A stretch of 64,000 nt of DNA, taken from positions 2,423,001 to 2,487,000 of the forward strand of contig NC_092673.1 of assembly GCF_964355755.1 (NCBI RefSeq), written 5' to 3'. The notes under the pieces are model-generated. The model did not search any database and had not been told where the DNA came from. It was given only the letters and a program-made list of their open reading frames with translations. The first letter of the stretch is position 1. Each line of letters begins with the position of its first letter. Positions 1 to 15,300 of this stretch are shown here, piece after piece. Source of the stretch: Antedon mediterranea (taxonomy: Eukaryota; Echinodermata; Crinoidea; Comatulida; Antedonidae). The translations under genes and the position numbers were made by a program.

Positions 1-4049
<4,049 letters not shown>

Positions 4050-4581
4050 CAACTACCAACAGACGCGGTGAAGTTATCTTTGCACAAAACACTATTTTGA
4101 TACATATTTATTACCAGTTGCTTTGCCGTAATATTCTCTATAGCTATCTATATAGTTAATTATAAATTGTTATTTGTATCAAATTAGCTGGATTATCAAT
4201 CACTGTTTTTTAATACATTTCAATATTTTTATTACAAATTAGTTATTAACTAAATACTAAACAAAATCATGAAATCAAACACGAAGATCTTATACTGGGA
4301 AACATGTTCCTCTAGAATATTGGGAAGGCTTTAAACGCCTAGTGGTAACATCTTGTGCTTAACATGCACAGACAGTAATATAGACATCAATATAGTTGAG
4401 TTTTTGTCCATATAACTTTTGATTCGCGATGACTTGGAACTAGGGAACTAGTTACATCATGTTAATTCATTGCACCTGTTTCTTTGCTTAATTCCATAAC
4501 ACCATTAGGTGAGTTTCAAGTCTGAATGACGGCCATACATAGCCAATCAAAAGCTTCCTATTAAAATCAACTTGTTTACTG

Positions 4582-4587
4582 AATAAA
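4582..4587 (+). terminator. possible polyadenylation signal of the RTK gene
   Basis: First AATAAA after the stop codon, about 530 bases downstream. The region is A+T-rich, so a chance hexamer is quite possible. Confidence 0.3.
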
Positions 4588-4649
4588 AATGTATATACAA
4601 ATAGAAAAACAAATATAAAACCAATTTAGTGGCCTTTGTAATTAACTTC

Positions 4650-4730
4650 GTCCTATGCTTGCTTACCGATACCAGGGTCCTGGTTCAAGTCCTGATGTGG
4701 TACCAGAATATTTCTTGATAAATAGGTACA
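4650..4730 (+). repeat. tRNA-like SINE fragment
   Basis: GCTTGCTTACCGATACC followed by GGTTCAAGTCCTG resembles the box-B half of the SINE at 62938-63045 read on its reverse strand. The A-box half is not recognisable. Confidence 0.4.
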
Positions 4731-5397
4731 TTAGTTGTATAGTATGTTGTTCTATAGTTTAAGTGACGGCAGCAGATTTTAATGCTGCCCTTTTTTCATG
4801 CCAAAAAGTAGAACATTTTTTGATCTATGCTCAATGTGGATAAACATGCACAGTGATTGTACAGTTTTGTATTTTCAATTGTCAATATGCGCACCTTTTC
4901 CATATTTGTTTTCAATTTAATATTTCTTATAAAAGTGTGTTATTGTTGTGCAGACTCTGAGATAAAAATATTTAAATAATAATAATATATCTAGATATCA
5001 TGGTACAATGGTATGTTACTGGTTTTGTCAGCAAAAGATAAGTTTGTATTCTACTATTTTTATAAAATTACATAACGGTAGAGTCCAAGAAGTAATACAT
5101 TACATAAATGGTAGAGTCCAAGAAGTAATAAAGATTTTTGTATATTATACAGAGCATTGTTGCGCACATACTGTTTATAGGACGCGTGAATCCCAACCCT
5201 CCGTAGGAAATATCTTGTTGACATTTATTATTCATTTAATTACAACCAATTCAATCATTCTGTACCATAGCTTGATGGGATGTGCTAAGCTGTATATTGA
5301 TCTTTGTTGTCTTATTAAATATGTTTACAAAAAATTACATTTGTGATTTATTTCCTTTCATTCATTCCACTGAATTTTAAAGCAGTAAACGTAAACC

Positions 5398-5513
5398 AGG
5401 CTATCTACACTACCAAACTTTAAGTGACAAAACAATGTGATGGACATGATGATGTCATATCAATACCATATTTGGGCACATCACACTAGTTTGATAGTGT
5501 AGATGAAGCTTAA
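5398..5513. mobile_element. MITE family 1, copy 3
   Basis: Ends CTATCTACACTACCAAACTT and GTTTGATAGTGTAGAT form the family inverted repeat; interior GGACATGATGATGTCATATC. Both ends are mildly diverged. Confidence 0.85.
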
Positions 5514-5696
5514 AAGCATGTTTTGTGAATACGATTGCTCCACACACGAGGGAGGTATACCTCACTGCACACGGGCCACCACCACGTACCACTCTCTCTT
5601 AGCCCTTCTTCTGTTTCCATGCGTTGTACTTCAAGAAGATTAATATTTTGGTACGATACATGACGGTTTGCAATTATTTATCAATATATAGTAATT

Positions 5697-5870
5697 GTAT
5701 AATATATAAATCAAAGAGCTGCATAGGCAGGATATAGAAAAAAATCAAGATCAAATAAGTTAAAACTGCCTCAATATAGATTTATTTTAACGACATGTTT
5801 CGGGCATAGCCCTTCATCAGGTGAAAAGAATTGTAACAAAGGATAACATATATAAGTCACAAAATTACAT
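5697..5870 (-). mobile_element. Penelope-like retroelement fragment (copy A)
   Basis: About 170 bases match, in inverse orientation, the stretch at 27165-27320: shared features are the hammerhead-like core, the flanking GTAACAAAGGATAA and the GCATAGGCAGG block. No reverse transcriptase is present, so only a terminal fragment remains. Confidence 0.6.
5781..5832 (-). ncRNA. hammerhead-ribozyme-like motif, copy A
   Basis: Read on the minus strand: CTGATGA (5820-5814), one extra A, stem II GGGC-TAT-GCCC, GAAAC (5801-5797), then ATGTC. A15.1-U16.1 and one C-G pair would form a minimal stem III, with predicted cleavage after the C at 5792. Stem I pairs C-G, A-U, one mismatch, four U-A, one mismatch, two U-A. 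The extra base before stem II departs from the canonical hammerhead, and activity is untested. Confidence 0.55.
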
Positions 5871-6270
5871 ACAAAAATATACATATCTGTATAATAATAT
5901 ACAGATACATATTTTCGCAGTACACCGATAATTCAAAACTGTCAATTGAACTACAAAATATGTTCTATATTAGGCTATGGATCCTTTGTGCAAGCAAAGA
6001 GAGAATGACGATAAAGACTATTTTTTATACATTTAATTTGAGTGTTCATATATAACAATATTATTTAAAATATTCAATTAATTGTGTTGCTATTTTATCC
6101 ATGATTAGACTACTAAACAATAAAGCATAGTTTTTACTTTTGTTCATTTCTCTGATAACAAAAATAAGTTATATAGCGCCCTCTGTATCACCTATAATAA
6201 TTGTCATTTCCGGAAGATCTCATTATCTGCACATTATCATTATTTATCATCACTAAACATAGAGGTGGGG

Positions 6271-6278
6271 TATAAAAA
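6271..6278 (+). promoter_or_regulatory. TATA-like box upstream of TRIM-NHL
   Basis: TATAAAAA lies 28 bases before the ATG. If used, the 5' leader would be only a few bases, so either the leader is unusually short or transcription starts further upstream. Confidence 0.25.
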
Positions 6279-6305
6279 CAGAAGGAATTCGCTGAAAATA
6301 AGAAA

Positions 6306-8402
6306 ATGGCAGCATCCTTATCACAGTTGTCTGTTCTCAGTCAAATCAGCGAAGAATTTTTACTCTGTCAAGTCTGTTTCGAAGGATTTAATAAACCAAA
6401 ACTGTTGCCGTGTTTACATAGTTTTTGTGAAGCCTGTCTTGGGCGGTATGTATCTGTTCAAGGCACAATAAGGTGTCCTATGTGTAAACAAGATACTGAC
6501 TTACCCGATAACGGTGTAGGTGGCCTAAAGGATAACTTCTTTATACTTAATTTATCAGACGTTTTTACGCCCAAAAAGGACGAAGGACCTTCCAGAAGAG
6601 CTGTATGTACCGGCTGTGTCGGTCATGAAATAGAGGCTAGTTACAGATGTTTAGAATGTGTAGATTTTTTGTGTGATGAATGCGCTCCAACCCACGATCA
6701 TAGAATAGCAAGGTTTACAAGACAACACCATATTATATCATTTCCACCGTCTCCTGAAAATAAACCAGGCTATAAAGACGACCCCGTCTGTCAAAAACAC
6801 GGCCCCGAACTAGCACGATTTTACTGTGAAACTTGCGGCGTACCTATATGTAGGGAGTGTGTTCTCGTAGAACACAAAGATCATTCCCATAATTTCTTAA
6901 AAGACGAGGTTGCCAAACACAAGCAGAAAATAAATATACTTTTGCATGGTGTTAAAGATAAAATATCTGATTTTGAAGAAGCCCTTAGAAATGTTGACGA
7001 AGCCGAGGCTAATTTAGAAGCAAACAAAGGACAAGCTGAATATATTATTGATAAAACTGTGGACGAGTACATCGTGCTACTTCGACGTCAGCAGCAAGAA
7101 CTGTGCAAGCGCCTGGCACGAGTTTGCGAAAGCCGCCGCAAGCAGCTGACCGCCCACCGAAAGAGTCTTCAAGGGGCATTGGAGAATCTTCTCAGTGGGT
7201 TCGATTTCACGCAAAAGGCACTCGGACACGGAAGTCAACTCGATATGTTGTACATAAAAGACGAGGTCATTGACCGCCTTCAAGGCTTGTCAACTATATC
7301 TCCGCAACAGGACATGACAATCGATCAACTAAGTCAGTTATATTTTGTAGCTGATGAAACGCTTGTAGAAAGTAGAATTCCCGTTCTTGGTGAAATTAAA
7401 TGCGGCGATAGAACAGCTTCAGACATCTCTGAGGGCGACACACGATCGCTATGTTCGTATGAATCTTCCGAACCAGGTGAATTGCCGAGTTTAGAAATAG
7501 CTTGCCGGTCACCAAAACGGTTTGGTATGCCACCACCAAGTCCACTTCGTCAACCAATGAAAACAAAATTGTTGTACCATCTACGTGATGAGTCTGATGA
7601 AGCGGGTGAATTTGATTGGCCGAGTGGTGTCGCCGTCACCTCGGATAGTGAGTACATGGGGATTATAGATCGTGACAACGACCGCATTCAGGTATATAAT
7701 CGTAAAGGAAAATTTGAATGCAAGTTTGGATCGCGAGGGCGTAATCCAGGCCAGTTTGAGCTTCCACTAGATGTTGCGTTTACACAGGACGATGACCCTT
7801 TAATCTACATCACGGATGAATATAACCATCGCGTTCAAATTCTCACCTTATATGGAAAATATGTTGCGCATTTTGGCGATAACGGTATGATGAAGCAACC
7901 ATATGGAATAACGATTGATCACAAAGGGCGTATCATCGTGACCGACATCGGTAAACACCGCATTACAATACACGATCCGGACGGTCGGCTTGTGTACAGC
8001 TTTGGTTCCCGCGGTACCGGTGATGAAAATTTCAACGAGCCACGTTACGTCGCTGTGTGTAAGGATAGAATCGCTGTATCCGATCATTGCAATCATTGCG
8101 TAAAGGTGTTTAGCATAGAAGGGATCCATCTACATACATTTGGAACGTGTGGGTCGGGAAACGGACAATTCATCGGGCCGACTGGTATATGCTTTGATAA
8201 AGATGATAACATCTTAGTTGCAGACTGTGCTGACCGCGTGCAACTGTTCACCACCGAGGGCATGTTTATACGTATGGTTTTGTCGGAGGTTGATGGCATA
8301 AGTGGTCCACTTGGAATGGCGCTAAGTAAAGATGGAGAACTTATAGTGACAAACCTAGGAACGCATTGTGTTAACGTCTTCAAATACTCAGGTTGGTCAT
8401 AA
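6306..8402 (+). CDS. TRIM-NHL E3 ubiquitin ligase-like protein (intronless, 698 aa)
   Basis: RING-type ubiquitin ligase of the TRIM-NHL group, cytoplasmic proteins that bind RNA or protein through the NHL propeller. Residues 21-60 are a C3HC4 RING (CQVC, PCLHSFC, CPMC). A first B-box lies at 101-131 (CTGC, CLEC, CDEC) and a second at 162-193 (CQKH, CETC, CREC). A coiled coil runs about 200-300, then a Ser/Pro/acidic linker to about 433. A six-bladed NHL propeller occupies 434-698 (repeats such as GVAVTSDSEYMGIIDRDNDR, FGSRG, YITDEYNHRVQ, ILVADCADRVQ). The filamin domain of TRIM2/3/71 is absent; the order matches Drosophila Mei-P26-type proteins. ATG context AAAATGG is good, and no in-frame ATG lies upstream. 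A single exon in an intron-rich region suggests retrocopy ancestry or a lineage-expanded intronless family. Confidence 0.93.
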   Translation: MAASLSQLSVLSQISEEFLLCQVCFEGFNKPKLLPCLHSFCEACLGRYVSVQGTIRCPMCKQDTDLPDNGVGGLKDNFFILNLSDVFTPKKDEGPSRRAVCTGCVGHEIEASYRCLECVDFLCDECAPTHDHRIARFTRQHHIISFPPSPENKPGYKDDPVCQKHGPELARFYCETCGVPICRECVLVEHKDHSHNFLKDEVAKHKQKINILLHGVKDKISDFEEALRNVDEAEANLEANKGQAEYIIDKTVDEYIVLLRRQQQELCKRLARVCESRRKQLTAHRKSLQGALENLLSGFDFTQKALGHGSQLDMLYIKDEVIDRLQGLSTISPQQDMTIDQLSQLYFVADETLVESRIPVLGEIKCGDRTASDISEGDTRSLCSYESSEPGELPSLEIACRSPKRFGMPPPSPLRQPMKTKLLYHLRDESDEAGEFDWPSGVAVTSDSEYMGIIDRDNDRIQVYNRKGKFECKFGSRGRNPGQFELPLDVAFTQDDDPLIYITDEYNHRVQILTLYGKYVAHFGDNGMMKQPYGITIDHKGRIIVTDIGKHRITIHDPDGRLVYSFGSRGTGDENFNEPRYVAVCKDRIAVSDHCNHCVKVFSIEGIHLHTFGTCGSGNGQFIGPTGICFDKDDNILVADCADRVQLFTTEGMFIRMVLSEVDGISGPLGMALSKDGELIVTNLGTHCVNVFKYSGWS

Positions 8403-8448
8403 ACAAATATAACTATAATCAATTATATCAATTATTATCTCCAGTTAT

Positions 8449-8454
8449 AATAAA
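8449..8454 (+). terminator. possible polyadenylation signal of TRIM-NHL
   Basis: AATAAA 46 bases after the stop. The next several kilobases are A+T-rich with many such hexamers, so a much longer 3' UTR, common among TRIM-NHL transcripts, is equally possible. Confidence 0.3.
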
Positions 8455-11400
8455 TTATCAATATCATTTACTGTAATTGACTAACAGTATTATTAAATTA
8501 ATTATAATTAAATTACAAATAATATTTGTATAAAAATAATTTTAGTTTTTCAAATGATTTTATATATATGATATACTGTAGTTATTATTCAAAATTGATG
8601 GGTTAATGCATAAATTATGAATATAATGTACAAAATATATATACAGTAAGCAAGTACCTTATTTTAGAGAATGCGTTATTGTAAATTTTTGAATATTACA
8701 GATTTTATTGGTAAACTCATTTTTACCCAATTAAAATTACAAATTTACGATTTTAAAATGACTGTATTGTATAATAATCAAATTTTAACATGAAGAAAAA
8801 TGTAATTCAACAAAAAATTTCCTTTGTGGTTCAATTTTAATAAGTCTATGTACATTTGTTAATATTTTCCTCTGTACATAGTTAGCTCTTCCAAAATCAG
8901 ATTAAAAAATTATACATAATGTATGTGCTATTGTGATTGCTGCTATAAATCAGCTTAGAAATACTGCTAACACTAAACAGTAAAACAGCGCATAGAAAAG
9001 ATGCTTAGAAAAAATGCCGTTCAGCTTTGCCGACATAAATACATAATTTTCAACATCTGTTTTTAATGTATGTCAAACTGTGTGGAATTTATCATCACTG
9101 TAAAAGCCCTCAGGGGAATATTTCTGTACAAATGTATTGTAATTAAATATTGTAAAATTAATATATGAATGTATTTAACTAAATATTAAATAAGGTGATT
9201 GTTTTAAAGTAAGCTATTATTTTTGTTATGAATTGCATATCTGCATTATTTTAATTTTTTATTATAGTAGATTTATTAGATTAAAAGCTAGTTTGTTGTG
9301 CCATTTTTATTTTAGTCATTAGTGTCACAATCTTTTACCTTGAATCCATGTGCTGTGCATGACAGTGACAGATTAAACTGGGTTGTTTATCAAGGTTAAA
9401 AAAAAAGAATAAATTATGATATTTTTAATTATAGTCCTTGATGTATTTAATTTGTAACTTTAGATAGCATACAATACCTGTATCCAAATAATATTTTAAT
9501 TCTTTATATTATATTGGTTAGTATTATAAATAATAAGAATAAGAATTTATTTATAAAACTTTTTTTGTTGTTGTCATGGTATAATCTAAAATTAATAAAA
9601 TAAAAATCAGTGGTACTATAGAGTTAATAAATTGTAAATTTGGTAAAATTCCAACAGAAAAATGAACAAATTAAAACGTTTTTCATAAATTAGAATTGTT
9701 CTAGAAACATATTTCTAAACTGTTCCTTCTTGTGTGTCATTTAAAGGTCATTTGTATTTTTAACATTACGTCATAGTCCAATGTAGCACTCAATGTACTA
9801 GTCACTCCCAGTTTACAACAAAAATGTTCTCTTAAACATGCAACTAAAACAATTACAAAAACAAGTTATACCAAATTACTTGATAAAGATATAAAATATA
9901 AAAATAATTGCTATAGATATTAAAATCAAAAAAATGTATAATAAATATATCTTGGCATTTGATTCAGAAATAAGGAGAGTTAGGATTTTATTTTAAAAAT
10001 TGTATTATGGTTAAACTATTGTATGTCATCTTGTTATTACAGTATGGGCTTGTAAATTACATTCTAACTGGCCCAGTGGGCTAGTAAGAATGTCCCAATT
10101 CAGAATCAGTTAAAATTTAAATCAGTTCATAAATTATGTGGTGAAAGAATCCGTTACTATTGATTGTATGTCTGCTGGCATATGGCTGGCTAGAATACGG
10201 TGTGTGTAGGCGTCGTGTGACATCATTTGTGACTAGTATTATTAGCAAATGATTTGTCTGTTTGATAATACATTATAATATATAATGTTGTATAAACGTT
10301 GTATACAATAAATATTGTATCATATTTCAATGAACAAACAATACTTAAAATGTTATACATAATTTATTACTAATTTACATGTATTTGTGCTTTAAAACTA
10401 TAGTTATTTAATATTCAATAATCTATTGAAAAGTGGATTTAATCGTACAATAAAGTTATATATTTTTTATGATTGTCTAAAGAGATTTTAAATTATGCTA
10501 TAATATTATTAGATATTTGAGATGATTATTTTTAATAACTTAAATGATTTTAACTATATATTATGTATATTAATTATTATTTAATTAATATTTTGCGGTG
10601 CTTTTCTTACAAACAACTCTTTTAGTGGATTTTCTGTGCAGTGTTTCATATAATCCAAGTCACTATTTTTTTTTATATTTAGTAGTTATCAGTAAATTTC
10701 AAATAATATTTTTCTTATCTTATAATATATGTAAATTAAAGCAAGTATACATATTTATTTTTTATTAAAATTATATTACCATGTTAAATTATATTACTAT
10801 GTTAAATTATAAAGTATATTGCATTATATATTATCTATATTGAATCATATTACTATGTTAAATTATATAGTATATTGCATTATATATTATCTATATTGAA
10901 TTATATTACTATGTTAAATTATATAGTATATTGCATTATATATTATCTATATTGAATTATATTACTATGTTTAATTATATAGTATATTGCATTATATATT
11001 ATCTATATTGAATCATATTACTATGTTCAATTATAAAGTATATTGCAATATATATTATCTATATTGAATCATATTACTATGTTCAATTATAAAGTATATT
11101 GCATTATATATTATCTATATTGAATTATATTACTATGTTCAATTATAAAGTATATTGCATTATATATTATCTATATTGAATCATATTACTATGTTCAATT
11201 ATAAAGTATATTGCAATATATATTATCTATATTGAATCATATTACTATGTTCAATTATAAAGTATATTGCATTATATATTATCTATATTGAATCATATTA
11301 CTATGTTAAATTATATAGTATATTGCATTATATATTATCTATATTGAATTATATTACTATGTTAAATTATAAAGTATATTGCATAATATATTATCTATAT

Positions 11401-12314
11401 TGAATCATATTACTATGTTAAATTATATAGTATATTGCATTATATTATCAATATTGAATTATCAGGGTATCACTATCAGTTACTTAATTTGTGCAAGTAC
11501 GAAAAATATAAATTTACTTTACTTTATATATAACTACCGGTATATATATATATTTTATACATAATTTGTTTTAAAATATGTTATATGCTTTAAGAAATGT
11601 AACCTAAAATAATATAATGTGCAATTTATTTAAATTTGCAAATATTTTTATGGAGTACTTATGCAAAACATTTACATTTTATTAGAATTATTTATTCATA
11701 TTTTAATATTAATAATATTGAAGTATTACATGCGTGCTTTGTATTTGGCAATGAACCTTTTGTACTGTATTAAGTTTGTAAAGTGTCTGTGATTGCCTTA
11801 AATATTATGTTATATTTGTATTAATAATGTGCTAATATTAGAATGTAATAAATGGTACTTTTGGTCTCCGGTACGGTGCTTTATAATATAATGATATTCT
11901 AAAGGTTATAGGAATGTCAAACATTTGTGATGCATAGTTTGATATTCTAATAATATATGTTGTTTATAGTTTACTGATTATAATAATTATAATTTATTAA
12001 TCATTTTAATCATATGATTATGTTATTCATGTAATGTGAATACTGAAACGTATGTATAAATAATTATTAAGCTATATATAATGTATGTAGATTAACAATA
12101 AATATTAATAGTCGGTATGTATATACAATGATAACGAATGTAGTTGAAAGTGATTACCAAAAATTAATTTTAATTTAAAATATGTGTTATATTTGTATTA
12201 TTGCAGCTTTTGTTTTAATGTTTATTATCTAATCCCTTCAGTCAGCAGTATTTATTCTATACCCAAATAACATGCTGCTGAGACTGAGTGCTGTGACTGA
12301 ATGTCAAACCTAGT
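8455..12314. other. A+T-rich gene-free block
   Basis: No convincing exon on either strand. Composition is strongly A+T-biased and only short chance frames occur. It contains the 56-bp satellite at 10774-11460; the rest shows nothing I can name and may be partly TRIM-NHL 3' UTR. Confidence 0.6.
10774..11460. repeat. 56-bp A+T satellite, about 12 units
   Basis: Unit begins GTTAAATTATAAAGTATATT and contains ATTATCTATATTGAAT; successive starts at 10801 and 10857 give the 56-base period. Variants alternate between GTTAAA/GTTCAA and TATAG/TAAAG, which suggests higher-order duplication. Confidence 0.92.
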
Positions 12315-15300
12315 TTTTCGAAAATTTCCCTGTAAAACTGGTTACTATAGCACAATTAACATGCGTAGAACCCATTAGTCGACTTTGCGCATGTTTATTA
12401 TGCTATAGTAACCATTTATGTCAAAAAATAAAAGGGTCGAAAATCGGCCTTTTTTCGAAAATTTCCCTGTACTATAGTACAGGGATTTTTTCCAAAAATT
12501 AACAATTTTCGACCTTTTTATTTTTCGATAAAACTGGTTACTATAGCACAATTAACATGCGCAGAACCCATTAGTCGACTTTGCGCATGTTTATTATGCT
12601 TTAGTAACCATTTATGTCAAAACTGGTTACTATAGCACAATTGACATGCGCAGAACCTATTATTCGTCTCTGCGCATGTTTATTATGCAATAGTAACCAT
12701 TTATGTCAAAAGATAAAAGGGTCGAAAATCGGCCATTTTTCGAAAATTTCCCTGTACTATAGTACAGGAATTTTTTCAAAAAATTACCAATTTTCGACCT
12801 TTTTATTTTTCGATAAAACTGGTTACTATAGCACAATTAACATGCGTAGAACCCATTAGTCGACTTTGCGCATGTTTATGATGCAATAGTAACCAATTAT
12901 GTCAAAAAATAAAAGGGTCGAAAATCGGCAATTTTTCGAAAATTTCCCTGTACTATAGTACAGGAATTTTTTCAAAAAATGACCAATTTTCGACCTTTTT
13001 ATTTTTCGATAAAACTGGTTACTATAGCACAATTAACATGCGCAGAACCCATTAGTCGACTTTGCGCATGTTTATGATGCAATAGTAACCAATTATGTCA
13101 AAAAATAAAAGGGTCGAAAATCGGCAATTTTTCGAAAATTTCCCTGTACTATAGTACAGGGATTTTTTCCAAAAATGGCCAATTTTCGACCTTTTTATTT
13201 TTCGATAAAACTGGTTACTATAGCACAATTAACATGCGTAGAACCCATTAGTCGACTTTGCGCATGTTTATTATGCTATAGTAACCAATTATGTAAAAAC
13301 TGGTTACTATAGCACAATTGACATGCGCAGAACCTATTATTCGTCTCTGCGCATGTTTATTATGCAATAGTAACCATTTATGTCAAAAAATAAAAGGGTC
13401 GAAAATCGGCCTTTTTTCGAAAATTTCCCTGTACTATAGTACCGGGATTTTTTCCAAAAATGGCCAATTTTCGACCTTTTTATTTTTCGATAAAACTGGT
13501 TACTATAGCACAATTAACATGCGCAGAACCCATTAGTCGACTTTGCGCATGTTTATTATGCTATAGTAACCATTTATGTCAAAACTGGTTACTATAGCAC
13601 AATTGACATGCGCAGAACCTATTATTCGTCTCTGCCCATGTTTATTATGCAATAGTAACCATTTATGTAAAAAAATAAAAGGGTCGAAAATCGGCCTTTT
13701 TTCGAAAATTTCCCTGTACTATAGTACAGGAATTTTTTCAAAAAATGACCAATTTTCGACCTTTTTATTTTTCGATAAAACTGGTTACTATAGCACAATT
13801 AACATGCGCAGAACCCATTAGTCGACTTTGCGCATGTTTATTATGCTATAGTAACCATTTATGTCAAAACTGGTTACTATAGCACAATTGACATGCGCAG
13901 AACCTATTATTCGTCTCTGCGCATGTTTATTATGCAATAGTAACCATTTATGTCAAAAAATAAAAGGGTCGAAAATCGGCCTTTTTTCGAAAATTTCCCT
14001 GTACTATAGTACAGGGATTTTTTCCAAAAATTAACAATTTTCGACCTTTTTATTTTTCGATAAAACTGGTTACTATAGCACAATTAACATGCGCAGAACC
14101 CATTAGTCGACTTTGCGCATGTTTATTATGCTTTAGTAACCATTTATGTCAAAACTGGTTACTATAGCACAATTGACATGCGCAGAACCTATTATTCGTC
14201 TCTGCGCATGTTTATTATGCAATAGTAACCATTTATGTCAAAAGATAAAAGGGTCGAAAATCGGCCATTTTTCGAAAATTTCCCTGTACTATAGTACAGG
14301 AATTTTTTCAAAAAATGACCAATTTTCGACCTTTTTATTTTTCGATAAAACTGGTTACTATAGCACAATTAACATGCGTAGAACCCATTAGTCGACTTTG
14401 CGCATGTTTATGATGCAATAGTAACCAATTATGTCAAAAAATAAAAGGGTCGAAAATCGGCCATTTTTCGAAAATTTCCATGTACTAAAAAACAGGAATT
14501 TTTTAAAAAAATGACCAATTTTCGACCTTTTTATTTTTCGATAAAACTGGTTATTATAGCACAATTAACATGCGCAGAACCCATTAGTCGACTTTGCGCA
14601 TGTTTATTATGCTATAGTAACCATTTATGTCAAAACTGGTTACTATAGCACAATTGACATCCGCAGAACCTATTATTCGTCTCTGCGCATGTTTATTATG
14701 CAATAGTAACCATTTATGTCAAAAAATAAAAGGGTCGAAAATCGGCCTTTTTTCGAAAATTTCCCTGTACTATAGTACAGGGATTTTTTCCAAAAATGGC
14801 CAATTTTCGACCTTTTTATTTTTCGATAAAACTGGTTACTATAGCACAATTAACATGCGTAGAACCCATTAGTCGACTTTGCGCATGTTTATTATGCTAT
14901 AGTAACCAATTATGTAAAAACTGGTTACTATAGCACAATTGACATGCGCAGAACCTATTATTCGTCTCTGCGCATGTTTATTATGCAATAGTAACCATTT
15001 ATGTCAAAAAATAAAAGGGTCGAAAATCGGCCTTTTTTCGAAAATTTCCCTGTACTATAGTACAGGGATTTTTTCCAAAAATGGCCAATTTTCGACCTTT
15101 TTATTTTTCGATAAAACTGGTTACTATAGCACAATTAACATGCGTAGAACCCATTAGTCGACTTTGCGCATGTTTATGATGCAATAGTAACCAATTATGT
15201 CAAAAAATAAAAGGGTCGAAAATCGGCCTTTTTTCGAAAATTTCCCTGTACTATAGTACAGGGATTTTTTCCAAAAATGGCCAATTTTCGACCTTTTTAT

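Larger units (their letters stand above)
4588..6305. other. intergenic region between RTK and TRIM-NHL
   Basis: No credible coding exon. It holds a weak tRNA-like SINE fragment near 4650-4730 (GGGTCCTGGTTCAAGTCCTG), a directly repeated 22-base stretch (GGTAGAGTCCAAGAAGTAAT core) at 5078-5131, a family-1 MITE and the hammerhead-bearing repeat. The 112-codon open frame at 5008-5346 has no recognisable motif and composition like the flanking DNA. Confidence 0.6.

Noticed and set aside
5008..5346. 112-codon plus-strand frame
   Set aside because: Contains a direct repeat, no domain, no splice or promoter support, and background composition.
6265..6471. Upstream 68-codon frame overlapping TRIM-NHL
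   Set aside because: Out of frame with a clear RING protein that starts at 6306 in good context; no motif of its own.
7848..8422. Minus-strand frames opposite the NHL domain
   Set aside because: Antisense shadows of the NHL repeats.
10774..11460. Regular repeats considered as a CRISPR array
   Set aside because: Direct tandem units with no unique spacers, in eukaryotic DNA with introns; it is a satellite.
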